Assembly: GCA_036804505.1 (NCBI GenBank)
Contig: DAIRSI010000018.1
Span: 26,265-90,264 of the forward strand
Direction: 5' to 3'
Origin: Phocaeicola_A sp036804505
GTDB lineage: Bacteria; Bacteroidota; Bacteroidia; Bacteroidales; Bacteroidaceae
Length of the DNA: 64,000 bases
Shown: positions 1 through 8,330 of the stretch, in pieces
How positions within the stretch are numbered: the first letter of the stretch is position 1
Layout of the letters: each line of letters opens with the position of its first letter
Program-made: the position numbers and the translations under genes
The notes under the pieces: model-generated
Told to the model about the DNA's origin: nothing
Database searches by the model: none
Seen by the model: only the letters and a program-made list of their open reading frames with translations

Positions 1-1
1 A

Positions 2-1588
2 CGCACAGGCGGACTGGAAGGCGTGTACGGGTATCTGAAGGAACAAAGGAAAACTTATGGGAAGAACCTTCTGTATTTTGACAATGGGGATATTCTGCAA
101 GGACAGCCTACTTCCTATTATTACAATTTCGTAGATACCGTATCCACTCACTTGGCCGCTTCCATACTGAATTTCATGGGATGCAATGCCGCATCTTTTG
201 GAAATCATGATGTGGAAACAGGACATAAGGTGTATGACAGATGGAAAAAGGATTGTAACTTTCCTCTTTTGGGAGCCAATATTATAGAACTGAAAACAGG
301 GAAACCTTACTTGAAACCTTACACCATAATAGAGCGTAAGGGTGTCAAAATAGCCGTATTCGGCATGATCACTCCGGCCATACCGATGTGGCTTTCGGAG
401 GAACTCTTTTCAGGATTGTATTTCGAGGATATGCTTACTTGTGCCAAGACATGGATTCCTTATATCAGGGAAAAGGAAAAACCGGATTTAATTGTCGGTC
501 TTTTCCATGCCGGTGTCAAAAGCACCTTGTTGGCCAATAAATACAATGAAGATTTTTCTCAAGTGGTAGCTCAGCAGGTTCCCGGATTCGATATTGTTAT
601 GACGGGGCATGACCACGTGAAGGCATTGTATAAGGTGAAGAATGTAGAAGGAGATTCCGTCTTGATTTTGAATCCGGCTAGCCGGGGTTCTTATGCGGCG
701 GTAGCTGATGTGGTGCTTACCAAAGCGGAGAATGGCTCCTGGAACAAAAAAATAAATGGTTCTTTGGTAAAGATGAAAGGTTACGCGGAAAACGGTCCTG
801 AGTTCCGGAATCATTTTCAAAAACAGTTTCAGGCGGTCTATGATTTTTCTACCAAGAAAATTGGCAGAATCACCTGTCCGTTCAGCGATGTAGATTCCTA
901 TCTGGGGCCTAGTGCTTTGATTGATTTCATTCATCAGATACAACTGGATGTCACGAAAGCTGATATATCCTTTACCGCTCCGCTCACATTGAATTCGGAT
1001 ATTCCGGAAGGTGACCTTTATGTTTCGGATATGTTCAAACTCTATAAGTATGAAAACGGTTTGTACATCATGCGGCTGAAAGGTCGGGAGGTGAAAGGGG
1101 CCTTGGAAATGTCCTACGCGCTTTGGACCAATCAGATGAAATCTCCCGATGACCACATTCTCCTGATTGACAGAAGAAACAGTGACAATCAGCATTTCTT
1201 TTTCAAGAATTTCAGTTTTAATTTCGATTCGGCTGCAGGAATCATCTACACGGTGGATGTGACGAAGCCTGCAGGAGAGAAAATAACGATTCTGAGCCTT
1301 GCTGATGGAAAACCTTTCGATTTGGATAAGGATTATAAGGTTGCCATCAATTCCTATAGGGGCAACGGTGGGGGAGAATTGCTCACTGTCGGGGCGGGCA
1401 TTCCTCTGAGAGAGTTGCGTCACCGCATTATTTCCATCGAAGAGCACGATTTGCGTTATTACATGATCAATTACATTACCGAGAAGGGAACCATTAATCC
1501 TCAACCTTTGAATCAGTGGAAGTTTGTTCCCGAAAGTTGGGCTGTGCCGGCAATAGCAAGAGACCGGAGTCTGCTTTTCAATCGGTGA
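2..1588 (+). CDS. 5'-nucleotidase / UshA-like metallophosphatase, 5' end cut off
   Basis: Hydrolyses nucleotides or related phosphate esters, usually outside the cytoplasm, with a two-metal calcineurin-like centre. The reading frame is open to the window edge (R-T-G-G-L-E-G before the first possible GTG at 23), so the true start, any signal peptide and the first metal motif (DxH) lie upstream. Visible motifs are DNGDILQGQP, GNHD and GHDH of the metallophosphatase domain (first half). A 5'-nucleotidase C-terminal domain follows, ending with the substrate-binding stretch YRGNGGGELLT. The true substrate (5'-NMP, 2',3'-cyclic NMP, UDP-sugar) cannot be told from sequence. The gene converges on umuC with 5 bases between the stops. 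Confidence 0.9.
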   Translation, partial: RTGGLEGVYGYLKEQRKTYGKNLLYFDNGDILQGQPTSYYYNFVDTVSTHLAASILNFMGCNAASFGNHDVETGHKVYDRWKKDCNFPLLGANIIELKTGKPYLKPYTIIERKGVKIAVFGMITPAIPMWLSEELFSGLYFEDMLTCAKTWIPYIREKEKPDLIVGLFHAGVKSTLLANKYNEDFSQVVAQQVPGFDIVMTGHDHVKALYKVKNVEGDSVLILNPASRGSYAAVADVVLTKAENGSWNKKINGSLVKMKGYAENGPEFRNHFQKQFQAVYDFSTKKIGRITCPFSDVDSYLGPSALIDFIHQIQLDVTKADISFTAPLTLNSDIPEGDLYVSDMFKLYKYENGLYIMRLKGREVKGALEMSYALWTNQMKSPDDHILLIDRRNSDNQHFFFKNFSFNFDSAAGIIYTVDVTKPAGEKITILSLADGKPFDLDKDYKVAINSYRGNGGGELLTVGAGIPLRELRHRIISIEEHDLRYYMINYITEKGTINPQPLNQWKFVPESWAVPAIARDRSLLFNR

Positions 1589-1593
1589 TGTGA

Positions 1594-2856
1594 TTATTTC
1601 ACCTCGATAAGTTCCTTGAAGTTGGTGGTATAGTTAGGAGATATATATTCTCTTTTCAGGCCCCATCTTTTCTGTTCGTTTCCTTGGACAGCCAATTTGA
1701 CAGTACCGGAACCATTGGTCTGGTTGATGCTGTCGATGATGTGGGAAAGTTTCATGTGTGTTTGTCTTTTTTCCATATCGTCGAATAGGGAAGGCTGCAC
1801 CTCGTTTAGTCGGCAGATATCGCTCACTACTACAGCGCTTTTCTTATATTTGTATCCACTTCTGTAGATGGAACGAAGGCCTTTCAATGCCTCTTGTACG
1901 ATTTCCATGCTGTCACAACTGGGAGTTTCCAGACGGATGGTTGCCGTGTTGAAATACTGCGGAAGATCTTCCCTGTGCCTGTTGGTCATGATGGTAACAA
2001 AGATGAGTCTGGCAGCCGTGTGTTGCTTCCTGAGCTTCATGGCGCAGGAGGCGGCGAAGGTGGACACGCTTTCTGCCAGAGACTGGTAGTCATCCACCAT
2101 TTCTCCGAAAGAACGGCTGGTGCAGATGCTCTTCTTTTCGGGTAGTTCGGAGATATCTATACAGCTCTCTCCGCGCAATTCTTTCCATGTACGCACACCG
2201 GTGATGTTCAGAATTCTTTGTACCCAGGATTCGCTTTTCAAAGTCAGATCCCAGGCTGTATCTACACCTTTGCATGCCAAGGTCTTGGCATTTCTTCTGC
2301 CTATACCCCAGATGTCTCCAATAGGAACAAGATGAAGGGCTTTTATACGTTTTTCCTCACTGTCTATGAGACAGACATTTTGGTATCCCTCATATTGCTT
2401 GGCAAATTTGCTTGCCACCTTGGCAAGAGTCCGTGTAGGGGCAATCCCGATGGATACGGGTATGCCTATTCCCCGTCTGATATCTTGGCTGAGACGGCGC
2501 ATAGACTCGGTTAACTTGCCGATGTCATAGCCGTTGAGGTTCATGAAGGCTTCATCGATGGAATAAATATCGATGGACTGCACCCTTTCTGATACCATCT
2601 GCATCACTCTCCGTGAGATATTGTCATAGAGTGTATAGTTGCTCGAGAATACGGCTATATCGTTTTTTTCGATGGTGTCTCTCACTTGATAGAGGGGTTG
2701 TCCGCGATGAATTCCACAGGCTTTCGCTTCTTTGGTCATGGCGACGATGCAACCGTCGTTGTTCGACAGCACAACCACAGGCTTGCCGTAGAGGTCCGGT
2801 CGGAATACCTGTTCACATGATGCAAAGAAACTGTTGCAGTCAATCAGTCCGAACAT
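1594..2856 (-). CDS. umuC: Y-family DNA polymerase, UmuC (Pol V catalytic subunit)
   Basis: Error-prone translesion polymerase that acts with processed UmuD at stalled forks. The first residues carry the Y-family active site DCNSFFASCEQVF, and YSIDEAF holds the second acidic pair. A helix-hairpin-helix-like segment (IGDIWGIGRRNAKTL) follows, then the little-finger domain and the UmuC-type C-terminal extension. Length (420 aa) matches UmuC. It starts 5 bases after the umuD stop, so the two form an operon. The ORF is intact. Expression is likely DNA-damage controlled, as is usual for umuDC, but no regulator is encoded nearby. Confidence 0.95.
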   Translation of the reverse strand: MFGLIDCNSFFASCEQVFRPDLYGKPVVVLSNNDGCIVAMTKEAKACGIHRGQPLYQVRDTIEKNDIAVFSSNYTLYDNISRRVMQMVSERVQSIDIYSIDEAFMNLNGYDIGKLTESMRRLSQDIRRGIGIPVSIGIAPTRTLAKVASKFAKQYEGYQNVCLIDSEEKRIKALHLVPIGDIWGIGRRNAKTLACKGVDTAWDLTLKSESWVQRILNITGVRTWKELRGESCIDISELPEKKSICTSRSFGEMVDDYQSLAESVSTFAASCAMKLRKQHTAARLIFVTIMTNRHREDLPQYFNTATIRLETPSCDSMEIVQEALKGLRSIYRSGYKYKKSAVVVSDICRLNEVQPSLFDDMEKRQTHMKLSHIIDSINQTNGSGTVKLAVQGNEQKRWGLKREYISPNYTTNFKELIEVK

Positions 2857-2861
2857 ATTCT

Positions 2862-3290
2862 CTATCTTTTCTTTTGAATGGTAAAAGTCACGATTCCCCA
2901 GATGATGAAATGGTTATCCTCCGTAATCTTGATGGAAGGATAGTTTTCGTTGGCTGGATCCAGCCAGATGGCATCCTTTTCGAAACGGATATATTTCAGC
3001 GTGTATTCGCCATCGATGAAGCACACGGCAATGTCGCCTTCCTTAGGCTCCAGAAGCTTGTCGACTACCAGAATATCTCCGGGATTTATCCCTGCATCCT
3101 TCATACTGTTACCGGCCACCCTCGCGTAGAATGTGCTGGCAGGATGGCGTACCAGTTCTTTGTTCAGGTCAATTCCGTCTTCCATATAGTCCTGTGCCGG
3201 GGAAGGAAATCCTGCATGAACGGATTCCACGGCGATGGGTATTTCCAGTCGGGTGTCCTGCTTTATCGGGTGTAGACTTATTTTTTCCAT
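2862..3290 (-). CDS. umuD: UmuD-like S24 self-cleaving protein
   Basis: Accessory subunit of Pol V that is activated by RecA-stimulated self-cleavage. With the start at 3290 the protein is 142 aa, the usual UmuD size. A likely Ala26-Gly27 cleavage site (VHAGF), the nucleophile Ser62 (AGNSM) and general base Lys99 (YTLKY) are all in place. It has no helix-turn-helix, so it is UmuD-like rather than LexA-like. The frame is open upstream to 3377, but a good -7 box (TATTTTTG) lies inside that extension at 3335-3342, so the shorter start is preferred. It is co-transcribed with umuC. Confidence 0.92.
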   Translation of the reverse strand: MEKISLHPIKQDTRLEIPIAVESVHAGFPSPAQDYMEDGIDLNKELVRHPASTFYARVAGNSMKDAGINPGDILVVDKLLEPKEGDIAVCFIDGEYTLKYIRFEKDAIWLDPANENYPSIKITEDNHFIIWGIVTFTIQKKR

Positions 3291-3309
3291 AATTCGCTCG
3301 GAACGGGGT

Positions 3310-3352
3310 GGAATATTTCTTTCCTGTTCTGTTGCAAAAATAGAAATATTCC
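3310..3352. promoter_or_regulatory. Inverted repeat spanning the umuDC promoter
   Basis: Perfect 11-base arms, ggaatatttct (3310-3320) and agaaatattcc (3342-3352), with 21 bases between them. The minus-strand -7 box TATTTTTG (3335-3342) touches the outer arm and the expected transcription start falls between the arms. A dimeric repressor bound here would block the promoter. I infer a damage-responsive operator; the repressor is not known. Confidence 0.6.
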
Positions 3353-3419
3353 GTCGAATATCAGATCTCTTTTCCATTTTATTTCACTCGTTTTTCCGGA
3401 AGTCCCGGTAAAGATGCGG

Positions 3420-3483
3420 AAAAACGTACCTACCGGTGGAGAAAGACGCACCTGTCGGTGACGGAAACGGTAGGTACGTTTTT
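3420..3483. repeat. Intergenic hairpin, member of a repeat pair with 33818-33873
   Basis: Perfect 16-base arms, aaaaacgtacctaccg (3420-3435) and cggtaggtacgttttt (3468-3483). Each arm ends in an A/T run, so the structure can act as a terminator on either strand. The piece ccggtggagaaagacg just inside the left arm recurs in the hairpin at 33818-33873, which marks a shared repeat rather than an ordinary terminator. Confidence 0.6.
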
Positions 3484-3546
3484 TTATGTTTTATACTGAC
3501 AAACGAGGATAAGCTGTATCGCGGGATAAAAAATGAATAACTTCGT

Positions 3547-3577
3547 TTTGTTCTCCACTCGACTTGCATTATCTTTG
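3547..3577 (+). promoter_or_regulatory. Promoter cassette, upstream copy
   Basis: TTTG (3547-3550), 19-base spacer, TATCTTTG (3570-3577): an ideal Bacteroidetes housekeeping promoter. The stretch ctcgacttgcattatctttg is the same as at 16915-16934 in front of the pseudouridine synthase gene. Confidence 0.65.
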
Positions 3578-3624
3578 CAGAGAATAGCGAAGATAAGATG
3601 CACCTCGGTATAAAAACGAATAAA

Positions 3625-3659
3625 TTTGTTTATTCTACTCTCGGTTTGTATTATCTTTG
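3625..3659 (+). promoter_or_regulatory. Promoter cassette, gene-proximal copy
   Basis: A diverged second copy of the cassette about 82 bases downstream of the first, with TATCTTTG at 3652-3659. The -33 TTTG is displaced (23-base spacer), so it may be weaker than the upstream copy. It lies about 28 bases before the start codon of the transformylase. Confidence 0.55.
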
Positions 3660-3686
3660 CACAACCAAAAGTAAATACAAACAAAT

Positions 3687-4865
3687 ATGGCTAAAGAATT
3701 AGAATTGAAGTACGGTTGCAATCCCAATCAAAAACCGTCGCGTATTTTTATGCAGAATGGGGAACTGCCTATCGAAGTGTTGAACGGCCGTCCCGGTTAC
3801 ATTAACTTCCTGGATGCTTTCAACAGCTGGCAGCTGGTCAAGGAACTGAAGGCTGCAACAGGACTTCCTGCAGCTGCATCCTTCAAGCATGTGAGCCCTG
3901 CCGGTGCTGCCGTTGGCTTACCTATGAGCGATACGTTGAAGAAAATTTATTTTGTGGATGATCTTCAGCTTTCCCCTTTGGCAACGGCCTATGCAAGGGC
4001 ACGCGGAGCGGACAGAATGTCTTCCTACGGGGATTTCATCGCCTTGAGCGACAAGTGTGATGTGGAAACCGCCAGACTGATTAACCGCGAGGTGAGTGAC
4101 GGTGTCATTGCTCCCGATTATGATCCGGAAGCTCTGGAAATTCTGAAGAACAAGCGCAAGGGTACCTATAATGTCATCAAGATGGATCCTGATTATAAGC
4201 CGGTGCCGGTGGAACACAAGGATGTGTTCGGAATCTCTTTCGAACAGGGACGCAATGAGGTGAAACTGGATGATGAGGCTCTTTTCGCTAATATACCGAC
4301 TGCCAACAAAAATATTACTCCCGAAGCGAAACGTGATTTGATTATTTCGCTGATTACGCTGAAATATACGCAGAGTAACTCCGTATGCTACGTCAAGGAC
4401 GGTCAGGCCATCGGAATCGGAGCCGGACAGCAGAGTCGTATCCATTGCACGCGTTTGGCAGGAAATAAGGCCGATATATGGTATCTGCGCCAGCATCCGA
4501 AAGTGATGAATCTGCCTTGGGTGGAGAAAATTCATCGTGCCGATCGTGACAATACCATCGATGTGTATATCAGTGAAGATCATGATGATGTGCTTGCCGA
4601 CGGTACGTGGGAACAATTCTTTACCAAGAAACCGGAAGTGCTTACGCGTGAAGAAAAGAAGGAATGGCTGAAAACATTGAAAGGTGTGGCTTTGGGTTCC
4701 GACGCTTTCTTCCCCTTCGGCGACAACATAGAAAGAGCGCACAAGAGCGGTGTGGAATTCATCGCACAGGCGGGAGGCAGTGTCCGTGACGACCATGTTA
4801 TCATGACTTGCGACAAATACGGCATTGCCATGGCATTTACCGGTGTCCGTCTGTTCCACCATTGA
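3687..4865 (+). CDS. Stand-alone AICAR transformylase (PurH C-terminal-type domain)
   Basis: Transfers a formyl group from 10-formyl-tetrahydrofolate to AICAR, the ninth step of IMP synthesis, in the cytoplasm. The 392 residues match only the transformylase half of PurH. The Lys67-His68 motif (SFKHVSPAG), the SNSVCYVKDGQAIGIGAG segment and the C-terminal DAFFPFGDNI / AQAGGSVRDD signature are present. The IMP cyclohydrolase domain that normally precedes them is missing. The gene starts cleanly at ATG after its promoter, so this is not an obvious truncation. Bacteroides genomes normally also carry a full purH, so this may be a second, specialised copy. It ends at a bidirectional terminator. Confidence 0.9.
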   Translation: MAKELELKYGCNPNQKPSRIFMQNGELPIEVLNGRPGYINFLDAFNSWQLVKELKAATGLPAAASFKHVSPAGAAVGLPMSDTLKKIYFVDDLQLSPLATAYARARGADRMSSYGDFIALSDKCDVETARLINREVSDGVIAPDYDPEALEILKNKRKGTYNVIKMDPDYKPVPVEHKDVFGISFEQGRNEVKLDDEALFANIPTANKNITPEAKRDLIISLITLKYTQSNSVCYVKDGQAIGIGAGQQSRIHCTRLAGNKADIWYLRQHPKVMNLPWVEKIHRADRDNTIDVYISEDHDDVLADGTWEQFFTKKPEVLTREEKKEWLKTLKGVALGSDAFFPFGDNIERAHKSGVEFIAQAGGSVRDDHVIMTCDKYGIAMAFTGVRLFHH

Positions 4866-4890
4866 TTTTTAATAGATAATGATACAAAAG

Positions 4891-4932
4891 AAGAGCCGTA
4901 ACCAGTGATTTTCAGAACTGGTTACGGCTCTT
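4891..4932. terminator. Bidirectional terminator between convergent genes
   Basis: Perfect 16-base stem, aagagccgtaaccagt (4891-4906) with actggttacggctctt (4917-4932), and a 10-base loop. It sits between the converging transformylase and kinase-like genes. Confidence 0.85.
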
Positions 4933-4962
4933 ATTTGTATTAGTCGGAATTCAATTCCGTAA

Positions 4963-6456
4963 TCAATCTTCGTGAAGCTGCAGGATGAAGCGGGTTCCTT
5001 TTCTGTATTCGTTATCAAAAGAAAGCGTACCGTTGAGCTTGCCTGCAATGAGACTGCTGGTAGGGAGCAGAAGAATGTTTCCTTGGGTAACATCCTGAAT
5101 TCGGGCAAAAGGCTTGAAAATATTTTCCCTATCCTCTTCCGGAATGAAGAATCCATGGTCGGTAAGGATGAACTGTCCTGAATGTGCGCTTCTCTTCTTG
5201 AATTCCAGTATGACTTTGGCTGTACCTTCCTGCTCACCGAAATAGGTCAGCAAATCAGAAAGAATCTTTTCCAGGACCTCGGCATTGGCCTTTATTTCAA
5301 GACGCGGAGCATTGACCAGAGTTTCTATTCCCGGTTTGAGTTCTTCTTTTACTTTTCCCATCACCTTTTCGCAAAGGGCACTTGCTTCCAGTTCTTCAGC
5401 CGGATAAAGCTCGTCGCGAGTCTTCTCGGTAGCCAGATAGGTCTGGATATCCGTCATCAGGTTTTTCAATGCGTTGATGTTGTCTTTTCTTTCTGCATCG
5501 GAGCGGGTTTCGGCAATCGTGTTCAAGGCAGGCTCTATCTGCCCTTTCATATTCTCGATAAACCGGGATTTCAGTTCGTTGTTTTCATTTGCCGTATTCA
5601 AACTCTTGGCCAGTTTTTTGGCTCTGTGTATCTGCTTGAAAAGCAATCCGAGCAGAACGACTATTCCGATGGCCAACGCCGCAGCAAGTACGCCGAGAAA
5701 ACCTATCATCACCCATTTCGCAGTGATGCTTTTATCTTTATCCTGTATGGTTTGCTGACTGTCGTCGTATTTTTCTTGCAAGGATTTGTACTGTTCGGCA
5801 TCCTTGGCCTGCTGGATGGACCGTTTCCAGGAAGAATAAAGATCTGTTACCGTACTTGTCATGGCAGTATTCTGGTTCTGTTCTGCATAGGCAAGCAGGT
5901 CCTTGTAGCACTTGTCTATGCCCTCTTTATCTTTGCCTGCCGTCTTCTGGGAAACGTACAACTTGTAGCATTTCTGGCTTTGGTCATTCATTCCGAAAGC
6001 CTGATAAAATCCCGCTTCCGTGAGCAGCACTTCGTCATTAAGAGCCGGAGACTTGATTTGGCTGGCGCATGACTGGAGAACATTCAGCTGCATTTTGCAG
6101 TTCTGCAGATTCTTCAGGTTGGTGTACAAGCGCAAACGTTCTTTGGCAACTTCGTAGCGGAGCTTGTAGTTGGGCTGGTTCGTTTCTTTTTCATTTGTCC
6201 GGATGAGGCCGTCCATCTCTCGACAAGTGGCAAAGGCCTCTTTATATTTCTTTCCTTGTGAAAACATTTTGCTGAGGCGGAGTCCTTGCTGAATGGCTTG
6301 AGGATATTGTTTACTCTGCCCTAATTGAGTGAGTGCATTCCATGCTGAGCTGTATTCAGTGCTTTGTCCTGCATTGTTGGTTGCAGGTACTTGGTTCTGT
6401 GCATTTGCAGTGATGCAGAAGAATGCCACAATAAGATAAAAAACATTCTTATTCAT
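4963..6456 (-). CDS. Degenerate TPR membrane histidine-kinase-like protein
   Basis: A signal peptide (MNKNVFYLIVAFFCITANA) is followed by a helical TPR-like sensor half, a coiled coil, one strong membrane helix (about residues 245-270) and a cytoplasmic part related to the other TPR kinases in this window (C-terminus GTRFILQL compared with GARFVFV). The H-box that should read like NMSHEIRTPLN is NMKGQIEPALN, with no histidine. The N-box asparagine and the DxGxG ATP motif (here DHGFFIPEED) are also lost. It therefore probably cannot phosphorylate and may act as a pseudokinase sensor or scaffold. The ORF is undamaged, which argues against recent decay. No response regulator is adjacent. Confidence 0.75.
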   Translation of the reverse strand: MNKNVFYLIVAFFCITANAQNQVPATNNAGQSTEYSSAWNALTQLGQSKQYPQAIQQGLRLSKMFSQGKKYKEAFATCREMDGLIRTNEKETNQPNYKLRYEVAKERLRLYTNLKNLQNCKMQLNVLQSCASQIKSPALNDEVLLTEAGFYQAFGMNDQSQKCYKLYVSQKTAGKDKEGIDKCYKDLLAYAEQNQNTAMTSTVTDLYSSWKRSIQQAKDAEQYKSLQEKYDDSQQTIQDKDKSITAKWVMIGFLGVLAAALAIGIVVLLGLLFKQIHRAKKLAKSLNTANENNELKSRFIENMKGQIEPALNTIAETRSDAERKDNINALKNLMTDIQTYLATEKTRDELYPAEELEASALCEKVMGKVKEELKPGIETLVNAPRLEIKANAEVLEKILSDLLTYFGEQEGTAKVILEFKKRSAHSGQFILTDHGFFIPEEDRENIFKPFARIQDVTQGNILLLPTSSLIAGKLNGTLSFDNEYRKGTRFILQLHED

Positions 6457-6592
6457 AACAGATTATTAAAAACATTCAAAATGATAATTACATTTTATCC
6501 ATTTTACAAAGGATTGTTGCAAATATAGCTTTTTTTAGAGTACAATTAATGATTTTCAGTAAAAAATATGATGAAATCAGTAATTTGTCTAC

Positions 6593-6622
6593 TTTGGGAA
6601 TAGAAAATCTTTCTTACTTTTG
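6593..6622 (+). promoter_or_regulatory. Promoter of the aldo/keto reductase operon
   Basis: TTTG (6593-6596), 18-base spacer, TACTTTTG (6615-6622), 32 bases before the ATG at 6655. Confidence 0.65.
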
Positions 6623-6654
6623 TATTTTAGAAATATAATTGAAAACTATCCAAA

Positions 6655-7803
6655 ATGGAATATAGAAAATTAGGTCGTACAGATTTGTCGGTAAGTGTGA
6701 TATCTTTGGGGTGTGAGGGCTTCATGGATAAGACTGCGGAGAACGTGAAATCGGCTTTCGATTTTGCAATTGACCGCGGAATCAATTTCATGGATGTCTA
6801 TTCTCCTAATCCTGAATTGAGAGCCAATATAGGTTATTCTCTTGAGGGGAGGAGGGAACGGTTTCATCTGCAAAGCCATCTTTGTACTGTCTGGGAAAAC
6901 GGACAATATTTGAGAACGAGAAACATCCGGAAAGTGAAAGCCGGATTCGAAGAGCAGTTGAGATTGTTCCGGACGGATTATATTGATGTGGGCATGATTC
7001 ATTATGTCGACAACGAAAAGGATTTCCATAGGATATTTGATGGAGAGATTATCCGTTTTGCCCAGGAGATGAAAAAGCTGGGGAGAATCCGCAATATCGG
7101 CATGAGCAGTCATAATCCCATCATTGCCCGCATGGCAGTGGAGACAGGACTCGTTGACGTTCTGCTGTTTTCGATAAACCCGTGTTATGACCTCCAACCC
7201 CCTACGGAAGACGTGGAGGAACTTTGGGCTGAAGCCAATTATGAAAAGCCATTGCAGAACATAGATCCTGAGCGAGAACGTCTTTATGAATTGTGTGAAC
7301 GCAGTGGAGTGGGCATTGACGTGATGAAAGTTTATGGCGGTGGTGATATTCTTAGTGAGAAAAACTCTCCCTTTGGAAAGGCGCTGACACCTGTTCAGTG
7401 CATTGAGTATGCTTTGACTCGTCCGGCTGTGGCAGCGGTCATGGTGGGATGTAAAAGCAACGAGGAGATAGAGGCAGCCGTGAAATGGTGTGATGCGACC
7501 CGTGAAGAACGCAATTACGCCGAAGCAATGGCAGGTATGGACAAGTTTTCCTGGAAAGGGCATTGCATGTACTGCGGCCATTGTGCACCCTGCACTGAAA
7601 GCATCGACATTGCCAGCGTAAATAAATTCTATAACTTGACGGTGGCTCAGGGGGAGATTCCCGAAACAGTTCGGGAGCATTACAAATCACTCTCTCATCA
7701 TGCTTCTGAATGCATTGAATGCGGCAGATGCGAGAAGAACTGTCCTTTCGGAGTTGAAATTATCGAACAGATGAAAAAAGCTGTTCACACATTTGGATAT
7801 TAA
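6655..7803 (+). CDS. Aldo/keto reductase with C-terminal 4Fe-4S ferredoxin domain
   Basis: The N-terminal TIM-barrel domain (about residues 1-285) carries the AKR start MEYRKLGRTDLSVS, the Asp47/Tyr49 region (FMDVYS) and the conserved histidine in MIHYVD. The usual catalytic lysine strand reads HLQSHL, so the standard tetrad is incomplete, as in other members of this iron-sulfur subgroup. The C-terminus has two cysteine clusters, CMYCGHCAPC (about 304) and CIECGRCEKNCP (about 352), which should bind two 4Fe-4S centres. It is likely a cytoplasmic oxidoreductase; the substrate is unknown. The DUF1893 gene begins 14 bases downstream and is probably co-transcribed. Confidence 0.9.
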   Translation: MEYRKLGRTDLSVSVISLGCEGFMDKTAENVKSAFDFAIDRGINFMDVYSPNPELRANIGYSLEGRRERFHLQSHLCTVWENGQYLRTRNIRKVKAGFEEQLRLFRTDYIDVGMIHYVDNEKDFHRIFDGEIIRFAQEMKKLGRIRNIGMSSHNPIIARMAVETGLVDVLLFSINPCYDLQPPTEDVEELWAEANYEKPLQNIDPERERLYELCERSGVGIDVMKVYGGGDILSEKNSPFGKALTPVQCIEYALTRPAVAAVMVGCKSNEEIEAAVKWCDATREERNYAEAMAGMDKFSWKGHCMYCGHCAPCTESIDIASVNKFYNLTVAQGEIPETVREHYKSLSHHASECIECGRCEKNCPFGVEIIEQMKKAVHTFGY

Positions 7804-7817
7804 AAAAAAGAATAAAT

Positions 7818-8231
7818 ATGGAAGAATTGATAAAGCGTCTTCATCAGGAAAACTGTTCCTGTGTAATCAGTAATCACGGAACGATACGTTCCTTTCATCT
7901 TCGGGGCGTAGCCGATTTGTATGATTTGTTGTGTAATGAACCCGATTTCCTTCAGGGAGCCTCTATCGCCGATAAGGTGGTAGGCAAGGCTGCTGCCGCT
8001 TTGATGATTCTGGGCGGAGTGGAATCCCTTCATGCCGATATCATCAGCGATTTGGCTTTGGATTTGCTACGACAGAAGAATATGAAAGTGGAGTACGATC
8101 TTTCCGTGCCTCATATCATCAATCGTACGCAAACAGATTGGTGTCCGATGGAAAAACTTTGTCTTTCAGAAGCTTCTCCGGAATCCATACGGGTAATTAT
8201 CCGTGATTTTCTGGAAAGCATGAGAAAGTAG
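7818..8231 (+). CDS. DUF1893 family protein
   Basis: A 137-residue cytoplasmic protein matching the DUF1893 pattern: an N-terminal helix, then CSCVISNHGTIRSF, and a conserved central block DKVVGKAAAALMILGG. The family has a cytidine-deaminase-like fold but no established role. It lies 14 bases after the aldo/keto reductase, so they are likely one transcript, which suggests a redox or metabolite-repair role (inference). Confidence 0.8.
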   Translation: MEELIKRLHQENCSCVISNHGTIRSFHLRGVADLYDLLCNEPDFLQGASIADKVVGKAAAALMILGGVESLHADIISDLALDLLRQKNMKVEYDLSVPHIINRTQTDWCPMEKLCLSEASPESIRVIIRDFLESMRK

Positions 8232-8330
8232 AGAACGTTTTTTACGTTTCAGCATGACAAGGTAAAACCGTCTGATGTTAAATGTTTTGTAAAAAGTAGA
8301 TAAATATCAACCGTGGTTCAATATATTTAT

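Larger units (their letters stand above)
3291..3686. other. Divergent intergenic region between umuD and the AICAR transformylase gene
   Basis: About 400 bases without a gene. It holds the umuDC promoter with its inverted repeat, a 16-base-arm hairpin (3420-3483) and two tandem copies of a promoter cassette that reads rightward (TATCTTTG boxes at 3570-3577 and 3652-3659). Short frames here have no recognisable coding character. Confidence 0.7.

Noticed and set aside
3291..3377. N-terminal extension of UmuD to 3377
   Set aside because: Would place the promoter and operator inside the coding region and give a protein longer than the family; the shorter start fits.
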